A stretch of DNA of 64,000 nucleotides. It comes from Candidatus Chlorobium masyuteum (GTDB lineage: Bacteria > Bacteroidota > Chlorobiia > Chlorobiales > Chlorobiaceae). Every line of letters starts with the position of its first letter. Position 1 is the first letter of the stretch. Under the pieces are notes generated by a model. That model had not been told where the DNA came from and ran no database searches. It saw only the letters and a list, made by a program, of their open reading frames with translations. Below, in pieces: positions 7,185-16,649 of this stretch. Where the stretch lies: NCBI RefSeq assembly GCF_011601315.1, contig NZ_JAAORA010000002.1, positions 62,001 to 126,000 of the forward strand, written 5' to 3'. The position numbers were made by a program, and so were the translations under genes.

Positions 7185-9197
7185 ATGAGCAAAGCATTCC
7201 GCCGGACTGTACTCAACGCTGTCAAGCTGGAGTTTGACGGTCGCCAGAGGGTGATCATAGAAAATCTCTCACCCGAACTTGACGGGGGCAAATACCCGGC
7301 AAAAGCTGTTGAGGGAGGGTTTATTGTTGTTGAGGCCGATATCTTTGTCGATGGAGCCGATACGATCGCTGCGGAGCTCTGTGCACGGCCTTCCGGAGCC
7401 TCTGACTGGCAGCGATCACCGATGCACCCGATCGGCAATGACCGATGGTCAGGGAGCCTCGACGTCGGCAGCCCCGGCAGTTATGAGTATACCATTGAGG
7501 CGTGGGTTGACCATTTCCTTACGTGGCAAAAAGGATTGATTAAAAAAACAGAGGCTAATCAGGAGGTCTCTCTCGACCTCCTGATCGGCGCACTCCTGAT
7601 TGATGCAGGGGTGGCGAGATCGACCGCTTCCGATGCAAAAGAGCTCAAGCGCTATGCAGCCGCCGTTCGCTCCGGTGAACCCGCAGAGTCCGTCAAGGCG
7701 GTGCTTGACGCCCGGCTTGCAGAGCTTATGGCGCGCGCTCCCGACAAGAGCTGTGCAACGCTCTACGAAAAAGTACTCCTGCTCACTGTTGAGCAGAAAA
7801 AAGCCGGATTCAGCTCCTGGTACGAACTCTTCCCCCGGTCATGGGCTTCAGAGCCCGGCAGGCACGGTACTTTCAGGGAGTGCAGCCGGATGCTGCCTAT
7901 GATCGCCGGAATGGGGTTTGATGTACTCTATCTCCCCCCGATTCATCCGATAGGCTACGCCAAGCGCAAAGGCAGGAACAATGCCCTTGTTGCCGCTCCA
8001 GGAGAGCCGGGAAGCTGCTGGGCAATCGGCAACAGTGACGGTGGTCACAAGGCTGTCCATCCGGAGCTCGGCACCCTTGAGGAGTTTACGGAGTTTGTAG
8101 CTGAAGCGGAAACGCACGGTATTTCCGTGGCTCTCGATATTGCCTTTCAGTGCTCGCCTGATCACCCCTGGGTGAAGGAGCACCCGACCTGGTTCCGGTG
8201 GCGTCCTGACGGAACGGTGCAGTTTGCCGAAAATCCCCCGAAAAAGTATGAGGATATTCTCCCCATCGATTTTGAGAGTGCTGACTGGCAGAACCTCTGG
8301 ATTGAGCTGAAAAGCATCTTTCTCTTCTGGATAGAGCGGGGTGTAAAGATTTTCCGTGTCGATAATCCCCATACCAAGGCTTTTCTGTTCTGGGAGTGGG
8401 CTATCGCCTCAATCAGGGTGGAGCATCCCGATACGGTATTTCTTGCCGAGGCATTCACCCGTCCGAAACTGATGGCCCGGCTTGCCAAAGCCGGCTACAG
8501 CCAGTCCTACAGCTACTTTACCTGGCGCAATACCAAGCATGACCTTCAGGGTTATCTCAATGAGCTGACAAGCTCCGGGCTGGAGCATTTCATGCGTCCG
8601 AACTTCTGGCCGAACACGCCCGATATTCTGCCCGATGAGCTGCAGAGCGGAGATCGCAGAAAATTTATTATCCGGATGGTGCTTGCCGCAACCCTCTCCT
8701 CCAACTACGGAATGTACGGACCGGCCTACGAGCTTTGTGAGCATCTGCCTGTAGCCGAGGGCAAGGAGGATTATCTGGATTCGGAAAAGTATGAGATCAA
8801 GCAGTGGGATCTTGACCGTCCGGGCAATATCCGTGCAGAGATCACCCGCGTCAACCGGATCCGGAAGGATAATGCTGCCCTGCAGCAGACCGCTGATATT
8901 ACCTTTGTACAGATAGAGGCTTCGGCAGGGCGCGAGGATGACTATCTCATGGGTTATGTCAAACGGACGGAAGACAACAGCAATATCATTCTTGTTGTAG
9001 TCAATCTCGATCACTCAAATACCCGAGGCGGATGGCTGCGCTTTCCGCTTGAGCGCTTTGCGCTCTCGCACGAGCACCCGTTCAGGGTCGAAGATCTGTT
9101 GAGCGGCATGAGCTACGACTGGAAAGGTGAATGGAACTATGTGGAGGTGAACCCCGGGAACATGCCGGCGCATATTTTCAGGGTAACGCTCGGCTGA
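7185..9197 (+). CDS. glgE: Alpha-1,4-glucan:maltose-1-phosphate maltosyltransferase
   Basis: A 670-residue GH13 enzyme that transfers maltosyl units from maltose 1-phosphate to the end of an alpha-1,4-glucan. GlgE-specific signatures are present: DIAFQCSPDHPWVKEHP, the FAENPPKKYEDI segment, the nucleophile in FRVDNPHTK (Asp393) and the acid/base in FLAEAFTRPK (Glu422), close to positions known for Streptomyces GlgE. Residues 1-100 form the N-terminal beta domain and about 90-210 the inserted helical domain. The frame opens at a TTG (7098), but the ATG at 7185 (MSKAFRRTVLNAVKLEF) matches the usual family start and length. It lies 63 bases before treS-mak, which makes its substrate, so the two form a functional unit. 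Confidence 0.93.
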   Translation: MSKAFRRTVLNAVKLEFDGRQRVIIENLSPELDGGKYPAKAVEGGFIVVEADIFVDGADTIAAELCARPSGASDWQRSPMHPIGNDRWSGSLDVGSPGSYEYTIEAWVDHFLTWQKGLIKKTEANQEVSLDLLIGALLIDAGVARSTASDAKELKRYAAAVRSGEPAESVKAVLDARLAELMARAPDKSCATLYEKVLLLTVEQKKAGFSSWYELFPRSWASEPGRHGTFRECSRMLPMIAGMGFDVLYLPPIHPIGYAKRKGRNNALVAAPGEPGSCWAIGNSDGGHKAVHPELGTLEEFTEFVAEAETHGISVALDIAFQCSPDHPWVKEHPTWFRWRPDGTVQFAENPPKKYEDILPIDFESADWQNLWIELKSIFLFWIERGVKIFRVDNPHTKAFLFWEWAIASIRVEHPDTVFLAEAFTRPKLMARLAKAGYSQSYSYFTWRNTKHDLQGYLNELTSSGLEHFMRPNFWPNTPDILPDELQSGDRRKFIIRMVLAATLSSNYGMYGPAYELCEHLPVAEGKEDYLDSEKYEIKQWDLDRPGNIRAEITRVNRIRKDNAALQQTADITFVQIEASAGREDDYLMGYVKRTEDNSNIILVVVNLDHSNTRGGWLRFPLERFALSHEHPFRVEDLLSGMSYDWKGEWNYVEVNPGNMPAHIFRVTLG

Positions 9198-9260
9198 TAC
9201 CGTTTTTTTTAGAGCAGAACATTGTATTTATCAATTATCACTGTATAGCACACCATTATC

Positions 9261-12200
9261 ATGTATCAACCCGAATTCCTCTGGTACAAGGACGCAATTA
9301 TCTATGAAGCGCATGTCAAAACCTTTTTTGACAGCAACAATGACGGCATTGGAGATTTTCAGGGATTACGACAGAAGCTCGGTTATCTGGAAAGCCTTGG
9401 CGTAACCGCCATCTGGCTGCTTCCGTTTTACCCCTCTCCGCTCCGCGATGATGGTTATGATATTGCTGATTACATGTCGGTCAATCCCGACTACGGTACG
9501 ATGGAGGATTTCAGGGAGTTTCTTGATGAAGCGCACAGCCGTGGCCTGAAGGTTATTACCGAGCTGGTGGTGAACCACACCTCCGATCAGCATGCGTGGT
9601 TCCAGCGTGCAAGAAAAGCACCTGCAGGCTCTCCGGAGCGAGAGTTCTATGTCTGGAGCGACGATCCGAACAAGTACTCCGAGACCCGCATTATTTTCCA
9701 GGATTTCGAGGCTTCCAACTGGACCTGGGATCCCGTTGCCGGCCAGTATTTCTGGCACCGCTTCTTCCACCATCAGCCGGACCTGAACTTCGAGAACCCC
9801 GCAGTGCATCAGGCGCTCTATGATGTGCTTGATTTCTGGCTCGGTATGGGTGTTGACGGACTCCGCCTCGATGCCGTGCCCTATCTCTATGAAGAGGAGG
9901 GGAGCAACTGTGAAAACCTTCCGCGCACCTACGACTACCTGCGCAAGCTTCGCACCTATGTTGATGAGCACTACCCGAACCGCATGCTGCTTGCCGAAGC
10001 CAACCAGTGGCCGGAGGACTCCGCAGCCTATCTGGGCGATGGTGATCTCTGTCACATGAACTTCCACTTCCCCCTGATGCCGAGAATGTATATGTCTCTG
10101 GCTACGGAGGATCGCTTTCCGATCATCGATATTCTCGACCAGACACCGGAAATTCCGGAAAACTGCCAGTGGGCATCTTTCCTTCGTAACCATGACGAAC
10201 TGACCCTTGAGATGGTGACCGACGAGGAGCGCGACTACATGCGCCGCGTCTATGCCAATGATCCCAAGGCGCGCATCAATCTCGGCATTCGCCGCCGTCT
10301 TGCCCCGCTGATGACCAACGACCGCCGCAAGATCGAGCTGATGAACATCATGCTCCTCTCTCTGCCCGGTACTCCTGTGCTCTACTATGGTGATGAGATC
10401 GGTATGGGCGACAACTTCTATCTTGGCGACCGCGACGGAGTAAGAACCCCCATGCAGTGGAACTCCGATCGTAATGCAGGATTCTCGCGAGCCAATCCCC
10501 AGCAGCTTCTCCTTCCGGTCATTATTGATCCGGAATACCATTACGAAGCGGTAAACGTTGAGGTGCAGGAGAGCAATGTCAACTCACTGCTCTGGTGGAT
10601 GCGTCACGCTATTGCCACTGCCCGCCGATACAAGTCGCTCAGCCGCGGCAGCATCGAGTTTCTGCAGGTCAACAACCCCAAGGTATTGATCTTTATCCGC
10701 CGTTTTGAGGATGAGACCATGTTGTCGGTCATCAACCTTTCACGCAACGCCCAGGCGGTCATGATCGACCTCTCCCGGTTTGAGGGCTACATTCCCGAAG
10801 AGGTATTCAGCCTGAACCGTTTTCCGAAAATCCGCAAGACTCCCTACATGGTCGCACTCGGCTCCTATGGCTACTTCTGGCTGAAGCTTGTTGAGGATAC
10901 CGAAAAAGTTGCCGGGCGGCCTTTCCTTGAAAAACCCTTTGCTTCCGTTTCGCGCTGGCAGGTTCTCTTTACGGGAAAGAGCCGCGAACTCCTTGAAACC
11001 GAGCTGCTGCCGCAATTCTATAATGCAAGCCGCTGGTTTGGAGGAAAAGCTCGCAACGTCATGCGCATCAGCATTGTCGATACCATTCCTGTCGAAGGGA
11101 TGGCGCAGGCCAAACTGCTCATGACAGAAGTTCGCTACTCCAGCGGAGAGAACGACCTCTATCAGCTTCCGGTCTGTTTTACTCCACTCTCTGCGCTCAA
11201 TCTTTCTGACGACAACTTCCACAGAAGGGTTATTGCACGAGTTGTGGTCGGTGATGCCGAGGGCTACCTGTGTGATGCCACCTTCGATAACCGTTTTCTC
11301 AACTGCCTTTTCCATCTGGTGACCGGCAGGGAGGGCTGGACCGGAAAGTCGGGCCGGGTATCAGGAATAAAAGCGGTAAAAGCGGATGCCTTTTTCGATA
11401 AAATATCCGGTCAGGAGCCGGAGCCGACTCTGATGGGTGTCGAGCAGACGAACACCTCGATCAGGTTTCATAATGAGCTCTCGTTCAAACTCTATCGCCG
11501 CATTGAAAACGGGGTCTCGCCGGAAGTTGAAATGTGCAGTGCGCTCAGTGACAGGACCGCCTTTGCCAACCTTCCGCAGTATCTCGGTTCGCTGAACTAT
11601 GAGCAGAGCCGCAGCCGCCGCTACTCACTGGGCATTCTGCAGTGCTTTGTCCAGAATGAAGGGGATGCATGGCAGTTGTCGCTCGGTCATCTCCACCGCT
11701 ATTATGACGATGTTCTTGCCAAAAGAAGCTCCGGTGTTGCTCTGCCCCCGCTTCCGGCTCTGAGCGGTGAACCGGTAAAGATTCCCTCGCTCATGCACGA
11801 GCTGATTGGAGAGGCATATCTCGGCATGATTGAAAAGCTTGCCGAACGGACAGCAGAGATGCACCTCTCACTGGCATCGCTTGAGAGTGATCCGGCATTT
11901 GCTCCCGAAGCCTTTACCACACTCTACCAGCGCTCCATCTATCAGGCTATGTGCGAGCAGGTAAAACGCTCCATGATTCTTATCCGTGAGATCATGCACC
12001 GCCTGCCTCAGCCACAGCAGGAGCTGGCGACACTCTATGTGCAGAAGCAGGACGAGATTATCCGACAGTTCGATCCTGTCCGCCTGGAGAAGATTGATAC
12101 CCTGAAAATCAGGATTCATGGTGACTACCATCTCGGCCAGGTGCTCTTTACCGGCAAGGACTTTGTTATCATCGATTTTGAAGGTGAGCCTGCCCGCCCG

Positions 12201-12563
12201 GTTTCTGAACGCAAAATCAAGCGTTCGGTTTTCCGCGATATTTCCGGCATGCTTCGCTCTTTCGATTATGCCGCAAGCAATGTGCTGATGGAGAGTCATT
12301 CGGCTATCCGTCCCGAAGACCGACAGGCTCTTGAGCCCTGGGCTGACCTCTGGAGCTTCTATGTCGGGCAGCACTTTATTGACACCTATTTCGAAAAAAC
12401 CAGAGGAAGCGAAATCGTCCCGCAGGAGCCTAAACAGCGTGAGCATCTTATGCGAGCCTATCTGATGAACAAGGCGGTCTATGAGCTGAATTATGAGCTG
12501 AACAACCGCCCTGAATGGGCAGCTATCCCGCTCAAGGGTATTTTGAAACTTCTGGAGCTCTAA
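9261..12563 (+). CDS. treS: Trehalose synthase fused to maltokinase
   Basis: A 1100-residue fusion. Residues 1 to about 545 are a GH13 trehalose synthase that interconverts trehalose and maltose: DGLRLDAVPYLYEEEG with nucleophile Asp204, LLAEANQWPEDS with Glu246, and FLRNHDELTLE with Asp312. From about 555 to the end is a maltokinase (Mak/Pep2) domain that phosphorylates maltose at C1; its N-terminal cap carries NASRWFGGKAR, and the kinase core shows IHGDYHLGQV (about 952-961) and IIDFEGEP (about 970-977), the catalytic base and metal sites of the aminoglycoside-phosphotransferase fold. The product, maltose 1-phosphate, is the substrate of GlgE encoded just upstream. Both active sites look intact. 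Fusions of this type are known in other bacteria. Confidence 0.94.
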   Translation: MYQPEFLWYKDAIIYEAHVKTFFDSNNDGIGDFQGLRQKLGYLESLGVTAIWLLPFYPSPLRDDGYDIADYMSVNPDYGTMEDFREFLDEAHSRGLKVITELVVNHTSDQHAWFQRARKAPAGSPEREFYVWSDDPNKYSETRIIFQDFEASNWTWDPVAGQYFWHRFFHHQPDLNFENPAVHQALYDVLDFWLGMGVDGLRLDAVPYLYEEEGSNCENLPRTYDYLRKLRTYVDEHYPNRMLLAEANQWPEDSAAYLGDGDLCHMNFHFPLMPRMYMSLATEDRFPIIDILDQTPEIPENCQWASFLRNHDELTLEMVTDEERDYMRRVYANDPKARINLGIRRRLAPLMTNDRRKIELMNIMLLSLPGTPVLYYGDEIGMGDNFYLGDRDGVRTPMQWNSDRNAGFSRANPQQLLLPVIIDPEYHYEAVNVEVQESNVNSLLWWMRHAIATARRYKSLSRGSIEFLQVNNPKVLIFIRRFEDETMLSVINLSRNAQAVMIDLSRFEGYIPEEVFSLNRFPKIRKTPYMVALGSYGYFWLKLVEDTEKVAGRPFLEKPFASVSRWQVLFTGKSRELLETELLPQFYNASRWFGGKARNVMRISIVDTIPVEGMAQAKLLMTEVRYSSGENDLYQLPVCFTPLSALNLSDDNFHRRVIARVVVGDAEGYLCDATFDNRFLNCLFHLVTGREGWTGKSGRVSGIKAVKADAFFDKISGQEPEPTLMGVEQTNTSIRFHNELSFKLYRRIENGVSPEVEMCSALSDRTAFANLPQYLGSLNYEQSRSRRYSLGILQCFVQNEGDAWQLSLGHLHRYYDDVLAKRSSGVALPPLPALSGEPVKIPSLMHELIGEAYLGMIEKLAERTAEMHLSLASLESDPAFAPEAFTTLYQRSIYQAMCEQVKRSMILIREIMHRLPQPQQELATLYVQKQDEIIRQFDPVRLEKIDTLKIRIHGDYHLGQVLFTGKDFVIIDFEGEPARPVSERKIKRSVFRDISGMLRSFDYAASNVLMESHSAIRPEDRQALEPWADLWSFYVGQHFIDTYFEKTRGSEIVPQEPKQREHLMRAYLMNKAVYELNYELNNRPEWAAIPLKGILKLLEL

Positions 12564-12579
12564 CCCCGTTGCGATGAAG

Positions 12580-12626
12580 GCCGGGAGCGTGCCATATCGG
12601 CTCTCCCGGCTGTTTTACTGTTTTTT
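12580..12626 (+). terminator. Intrinsic terminator after treS-mak
   Basis: GCCGGGAG at 12580-12587 pairs perfectly with CTCCCGGC at 12603-12610 across a 15-base loop, followed by a T-rich run (TGTTTTACTGTTTTTT). It begins 17 bases past the treS-mak stop and ends just before the esterase ATG, so the esterase may depend on read-through or a promoter within this segment. Confidence 0.75.
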
Positions 12627-12638
12627 CAGGCGCGTGCT

Positions 12639-13277
12639 ATGCAGGAGTACTCCTATCAGACAACAATCAGCGCAAGATATCTTCTCCACCCCCCCTCAGC
12701 ATCAGGCCCGGTTCCACTTCTTGTGGGGTTTCACGGCTACGGTGAGCGGGCCGAAGATGCGCTTGGGCTGCTCTCTTCCATTCCCGGCTCTGCCGGATGG
12801 CTCTGCTGCGCAGTTGAAGCCCTTCACTCCTTTTATCGCCCCGACGGGAGTGCGGGAGCAAGCTGGATGACCGGCAGAAACCGTGAAGAGCGTATTGCCG
12901 AGAATGTTCACTATGTTGACGGGGTTATCGACCGTATAAAAGAGCGGTTTGCTCTGCAGGACCGGCTCGTTTTTCACGGCTTTTCCCAGGGGGTCGGCAT
13001 GGCCTGGCGTGCGGCCCTGCTTGGCCGGCACCGGGCGTCAGCTCTTCTGCTGCTCGGTGGCGACATCCCCCCGGAGCTTGACCTTCATGGCTGCACGATT
13101 CGGGTGCATCTGGCGAGAGGAAACCGCGACAGGATTTACTCACAGGAGCAGTTTGAGCATGATAAGGCAAGGCTTCAGCATGCTTCGATCCCTTTTTCTG
13201 CAATGCTGTTCAGTGGAGGTCACAAAGCAGGGGAGGAGTATTTTTCTGAGGTATCGGAGTTTCTTTCAGCGGAGTGA
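12639..13277 (+). CDS. Alpha/beta-hydrolase, phospholipase/carboxylesterase type
   Basis: A 212-residue serine hydrolase of the carboxylesterase/lysophospholipase family. Visible are an oxyanion-side GFHGYGE motif, the nucleophile elbow GFSQG (in LVFHGFSQGVGMAWR), a strand ending GGDIPPEL, and the catalytic-His region FSGGHKAGEEYF near the C-terminus. There is no signal peptide, so it is probably cytoplasmic. Natural substrates of these small esterases are hard to infer. It follows the trehalose-glucan genes on the same strand but is separated from them by a terminator-like hairpin, so a metabolic link is not established. Confidence 0.78.
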   Translation: MQEYSYQTTISARYLLHPPSASGPVPLLVGFHGYGERAEDALGLLSSIPGSAGWLCCAVEALHSFYRPDGSAGASWMTGRNREERIAENVHYVDGVIDRIKERFALQDRLVFHGFSQGVGMAWRAALLGRHRASALLLLGGDIPPELDLHGCTIRVHLARGNRDRIYSQEQFEHDKARLQHASIPFSAMLFSGGHKAGEEYFSEVSEFLSAE

Positions 13278-13586
13278 ACGCCGGAGGAAAAAAAACAGTT
13301 ACCCATTCTGAGAACTGTTGAACTCATCTGTTTTCAATACTATATTGGCGTACGATCAATCAGCATTCACCACTTTCCCGCAAGGAACCGGTTGCATCCT
13401 GCCCTTGAATGATCATGTAACTGCGGATAAGAGAGGGGTAAAGAGCTCGTCTGCACTGAACGGTTTCAGCGTTGCGCCAGGATAGATGTTGAGTTTTTCC
13501 GTTTTATTCGTGCATATTTTTACTCTCTGCCTCCAGTGTTGAGAAAAAAAAGATAGTTACCTAAAAAGATTTAGAGCTGTATCCTT
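13278..13586. other. Intergenic region upstream of the cytochrome c maturation pair
   Basis: 309 bases without a convincing ORF. It contains a good sigma-70-like promoter on the plus strand at 13318-13346 (listed separately), leaving a leader of roughly 230 bases before the ResB-like gene. No recognised riboswitch or RNA gene was seen in the leader. Confidence 0.45.
13318..13346 (+). promoter_or_regulatory. Putative sigma-70 promoter for the resB-ccsA pair
   Basis: TTGAAC at 13318-13323 and TATATT at 13341-13346 are spaced by exactly 17 bases, close to the TTGACA/TATAAT consensus. It points toward the ResB-like gene about 240 bases downstream. Confidence 0.5.
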
Positions 13587-14822
13587 ATGGTTGTTGTCCG
13601 GCGTCGGTGGTTTCAGGCCCCCTGGGAGTTCAGGGAGGCATTTCTTGTTACCGCAATGGTCATTATTGCGGGTTTTTTTGTTGAGTATCTGGGCGCAGGG
13701 GGTGGTATTCCGCTGCTCCATCTGCCGGTTAACGCCATAGCCCTTGTTATTTTCGCTCTTACGGTACTCGGTGCTGGCCTGGCGTTCAGGAACAGCGCTG
13801 TTGTCCAGTGGCTGGGCGGTATCCCCCTCGGACTTGCTCTTATTTTTGCAATTGCCGTGCTCTCCCTGATCGGAGGCATTGTACCTCAGGGAGAGGCTCT
13901 TGCCGGTTCACTCACAGCCATGCTGCGGATTAACCAGATTTTTTCAAGCTGGCCTTTTCTTCTGACGGTGCTCTTTTTTCTTGCCAATCTCGGCCTCGGT
14001 CTCTCCTGGAAGCTCTTTCCGTTCAGTATGAAGAATCTTCAGTTTATTCTTTTTCATGCCGGTTTCTGGCTGGCACTCTCCTGCGGTATTTTCGGCAGTA
14101 CCGATCTTCAGCGTTTTGTTGTGCCGATTGAGATAGGAAAAGCCAATAACCTCGGTTATTCGATGAACAGCGATACCCCGCAGCAGCTCCCTTTTTCCAT
14201 CTTTCTTCAGAACTTCTCCCTTGAAGAGTATCCTCCCCAGCTTCTGCTCTATGATCCGCAAAACGACAAGCTTCTCGTTGAACGCTCTCAGGCGATTATT
14301 CAGGTTCGCAAGGGTGTAACGGCATCATGGAAGGGCGTGGAGGTTGAGGTGGTTGATTATCTGCCCTATGGACTTCGTGGCAGTGACGGCGAGCCTCAGG
14401 CGGCTGACCGCAAGGCGGGCATGCCTTTTGCAAAAGTGAGGATCAGCTCCGGCGGGGCTCCTTTTGATGCATGGATCAGTACCGGTAGTCCGATGCTGAA
14501 GCCTGATGCGGCTGATCTTGGCGGGATTCTGCTCATCATGGTTCCCGGATCGCCGAAGTCCTTCAACTCTGCTGTATCCATTCAGGGCGAAAACGGTGAG
14601 CAGAAAACCGCAACGCTCGGAGTTAACCAGCCGTTATCGTTTAATGGATGGAAGCTCTATCAGATGGGCTATGATGAGAAAATGGGCAAGTGGTCCCAGC
14701 TCAGTCTGATCGAAGTCATCCGTGACCCTTGGCTTCCGGCGGTCTATCTTGGTTTATTCATGATCATGGCGGGAAATATTCTGTTTTTCTGGAATGGCAT
14801 TAAACATTCAGAGGTTGCATAA
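13587..14822 (+). CDS. ResB-like cytochrome c biogenesis protein
   Basis: A 411-residue membrane protein with several N-terminal transmembrane segments (within about 18-190), a large extracytoplasmic part (about 195-370) and one C-terminal membrane helix (PAVYLGLFMIMAGNILFF). This layout fits ResB/Ccs1 of system II cytochrome c maturation, which handles apocytochrome and haem delivery outside the membrane. The partner CcsA-like gene follows with a one-base stop/start overlap (TAATG), a strong sign that the two act as one complex. Individual haem-ligand residues were not assigned. Green sulfur bacteria need c-type cytochromes for sulfide oxidation and photosynthetic electron flow. Confidence 0.82.
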   Translation: MVVVRRRWFQAPWEFREAFLVTAMVIIAGFFVEYLGAGGGIPLLHLPVNAIALVIFALTVLGAGLAFRNSAVVQWLGGIPLGLALIFAIAVLSLIGGIVPQGEALAGSLTAMLRINQIFSSWPFLLTVLFFLANLGLGLSWKLFPFSMKNLQFILFHAGFWLALSCGIFGSTDLQRFVVPIEIGKANNLGYSMNSDTPQQLPFSIFLQNFSLEEYPPQLLLYDPQNDKLLVERSQAIIQVRKGVTASWKGVEVEVVDYLPYGLRGSDGEPQAADRKAGMPFAKVRISSGGAPFDAWISTGSPMLKPDAADLGGILLIMVPGSPKSFNSAVSIQGENGEQKTATLGVNQPLSFNGWKLYQMGYDEKMGKWSQLSLIEVIRDPWLPAVYLGLFMIMAGNILFFWNGIKHSEVA

Positions 14823-15619
14823 TGGTTATTGATTTTAACACTGCGGCCATTCTGGCCATGGTCTGCTGGGCTTTGGGCTCACTGCTTGATCTCTTTTCGC
14901 GCAAAACCGCAGCACTGAAACTTCCGGCTTTTCTGATTGCATTCGGCGGGACGATGGTCATGGTGGCATACATTGCCATCTACTGGAGTTTTCTCGGCCG
15001 TCCCCCCCTCAGAACACTTGGTGAAACCAGGCTCTGGTATGCCGCCCTGATTCCTCTTGCAGGATTTCTGGTTGAGTACCGCTGGAAAATTTCCTGGCTG
15101 AAGTACTACTGTATGGCGCTTGCAGGATTTTTTCTTGTCATTAACCTGCTGCATCCCGAAGTGTTTGACAAGACGCTCATGCCTGCGCTCCAGAGCCCCT
15201 GGTTTATTCCCCATGTTGTGGTCTATCTTGTCGGTTATGTGCTGCTTGCCGCATCTTCGGTGGCCGCACTGCATAATGTCTCGCTTCAGTTGCGCTCCAA
15301 AAAAAATGATGCCGGCGAAACGGCTGCGCACTATCTTGCTCTGCTTGGCTTTGTGCTTCTGACCTTCGGCCTGATATTCGGTGCGCTCTGGGCCAAGGAG
15401 GCATGGGGCCACTACTGGACATGGGATCCAAAAGAGACCTGGGCGTTTCTCTCCTGGCTTGCCTATCTCGGTTATCTTCATGCATTCCGATACAAGATTG
15501 ACCGTGGAAAACTCCAGTGGTACCTTGCGCTCTCGTTTATCGTACTGCTGGTCTGCTGGTTCGGCGTAAACTATCTGCCTTCGGCACAGAACAGCGTTCA
15601 TACCTATACGCAAAGCTGA
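14822..15619 (+). CDS. ccsA: CcsA/ResC-like cytochrome c assembly protein
   Basis: A 265-residue polytopic membrane protein with about eight hydrophobic segments. It carries the tryptophan-rich haem-handling motif in WGHYWTWDPKETWAFLSW, the WWD-domain signature of the CcmC/CcmF/CcsA family. It pairs with the ResB-like protein as the system II cytochrome c synthetase, moving haem outward and attaching it to CXXCH apocytochromes. Its start codon overlaps the stop of the ResB-like gene. An imperfect stem (15630-15638 with 15656-15664) and a T-run near 15703-15709 follow and may end transcription. Confidence 0.9.
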   Translation: MVIDFNTAAILAMVCWALGSLLDLFSRKTAALKLPAFLIAFGGTMVMVAYIAIYWSFLGRPPLRTLGETRLWYAALIPLAGFLVEYRWKISWLKYYCMALAGFFLVINLLHPEVFDKTLMPALQSPWFIPHVVVYLVGYVLLAASSVAALHNVSLQLRSKKNDAGETAAHYLALLGFVLLTFGLIFGALWAKEAWGHYWTWDPKETWAFLSWLAYLGYLHAFRYKIDRGKLQWYLALSFIVLLVCWFGVNYLPSAQNSVHTYTQS

Positions 15620-16649
15620 TTTTTGAGTTACCTGCGCCGTCAACTTTTCGGATGCGGTGCAGGTGAGTGCTGAAAAAGGGAGTGATGATTCCCCTGATCA
15701 GGTTTTTTTCTCCATGAGCTTGTTTGTCAGGTGCTTTTAATCCTCAAATAAATTATTTATCATACGCTTACAGCAGTAGTACGGTTCAGGCTGTCTTTTT
15801 CTGCTGATGAAGATGTGGTATAGCCGGTTTTGACTTGTTATAAATAAGAGTGCGATGCTGTTTACTGTAAAATTCGGGATTGTTATCCTGTTTTTCATCT
15901 CCCTGTTCAGCAATGCGCTTGCAGAACAACAGGTTGCAGTAAGCACAAAAGTTACGATCTCTATTTCGGAATCTGCGATTCAGTATTTTAAAAAGCAGCG
16001 AATGGCGGCGGTTAAAGCAGCGCCTGATATGCCCTCTGCTCTTCCCGCACTCCAGGACTCCTCCGCTACATCGTCCGGACGACGTACACCCTTTCCGGCG
16101 TTCCTTTAACCACCCGTAATTGCGCTTCAGCTCTGCCGAATAAGCCCACCATACCGTTTGATAGCCAATACATCGCTATTTGAGACACTCCATAACTATT
16201 GCCTGCTCCGGGATTAGGTTATATTTAATCTCGAAATGGATCTCGCAATAGATGAAGGTTTATGGCTTGTAAAGCCGTTTACCCTCTTTTTTTATCGCTA
16301 TTTTCGCGGTAAAAGTGGCAATAAAACCGGAAAAATTTATGTATCTATAATCAGTATATGTCTTATAAAACGATACGATTTCGTAAAAATGAGACGGATT
16401 GTTGCCACTGAACTGTCTCATGAGCTCTTTTATTGTTTGTAAGGCAAGAAAATATCCGGGATGCGTGATATGAGCATAAACCCTTTTTTTATAGGCTTTT
16501 ATTCTGTTGTTCTTTGAAAGAATAGATGAGAAAAGAGTGATTCTGATCTCTTTGGCCCGATAGTTGATGATTATGAGTAAAAGGGCAGAGCCCTGAATAC
16601 GACAGAAATCATAGGCTATATTGTAACAAGGGAAGAAGGATTGAATATC
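15620..16649. other. Long spacer before the fimbria locus
   Basis: About 1 kb between ccsA and the first fimbrial gene. After possible terminator elements at 15630-15709 it holds one small secreted-protein candidate (15855-16109, listed separately) and then AT-rich, low-coding sequence. A 68-codon ORF at 16236-16442 has no recognisable content and is not called. The last 200 bases probably hold the fimbria promoter, but no clear consensus pair was found. Confidence 0.4.
15855..16109 (+). CDS. Small predicted secreted protein
   Basis: An 84-residue ORF with a convincing signal peptide (hydrophobic core FGIVILFFISLFSNALA, cleavage likely before EQQ), followed by a VTISISES segment and a Ser/Pro-rich tail. 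No family recognised. It lies 540 bases before a fimbrial subunit whose mature start is also a short beta-like segment, so it could be a minor or decayed subunit, but the similarity is only impressionistic. The ribosome site is weak. It could be a chance ORF. Confidence 0.35.
   Translation: MLFTVKFGIVILFFISLFSNALAEQQVAVSTKVTISISESAIQYFKKQRMAAVKAAPDMPSALPALQDSSATSSGRRTPFPAFL

Noticed and set aside
8409-9014. 201-codon minus-strand ORF inside glgE
   Set aside because: Antisense shadow of GlgE with no independent evidence.
9366-10541. 391-codon minus-strand ORF opposite the treS gene
   Set aside because: It is antisense to a strongly supported catalytic domain, has no recognised content and reflects codon bias of the real gene.
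16236-16442. 68-codon plus-strand ORF before the fimbria genes
   Set aside because: AT-rich, no ribosome site and no recognised pattern; probably chance.
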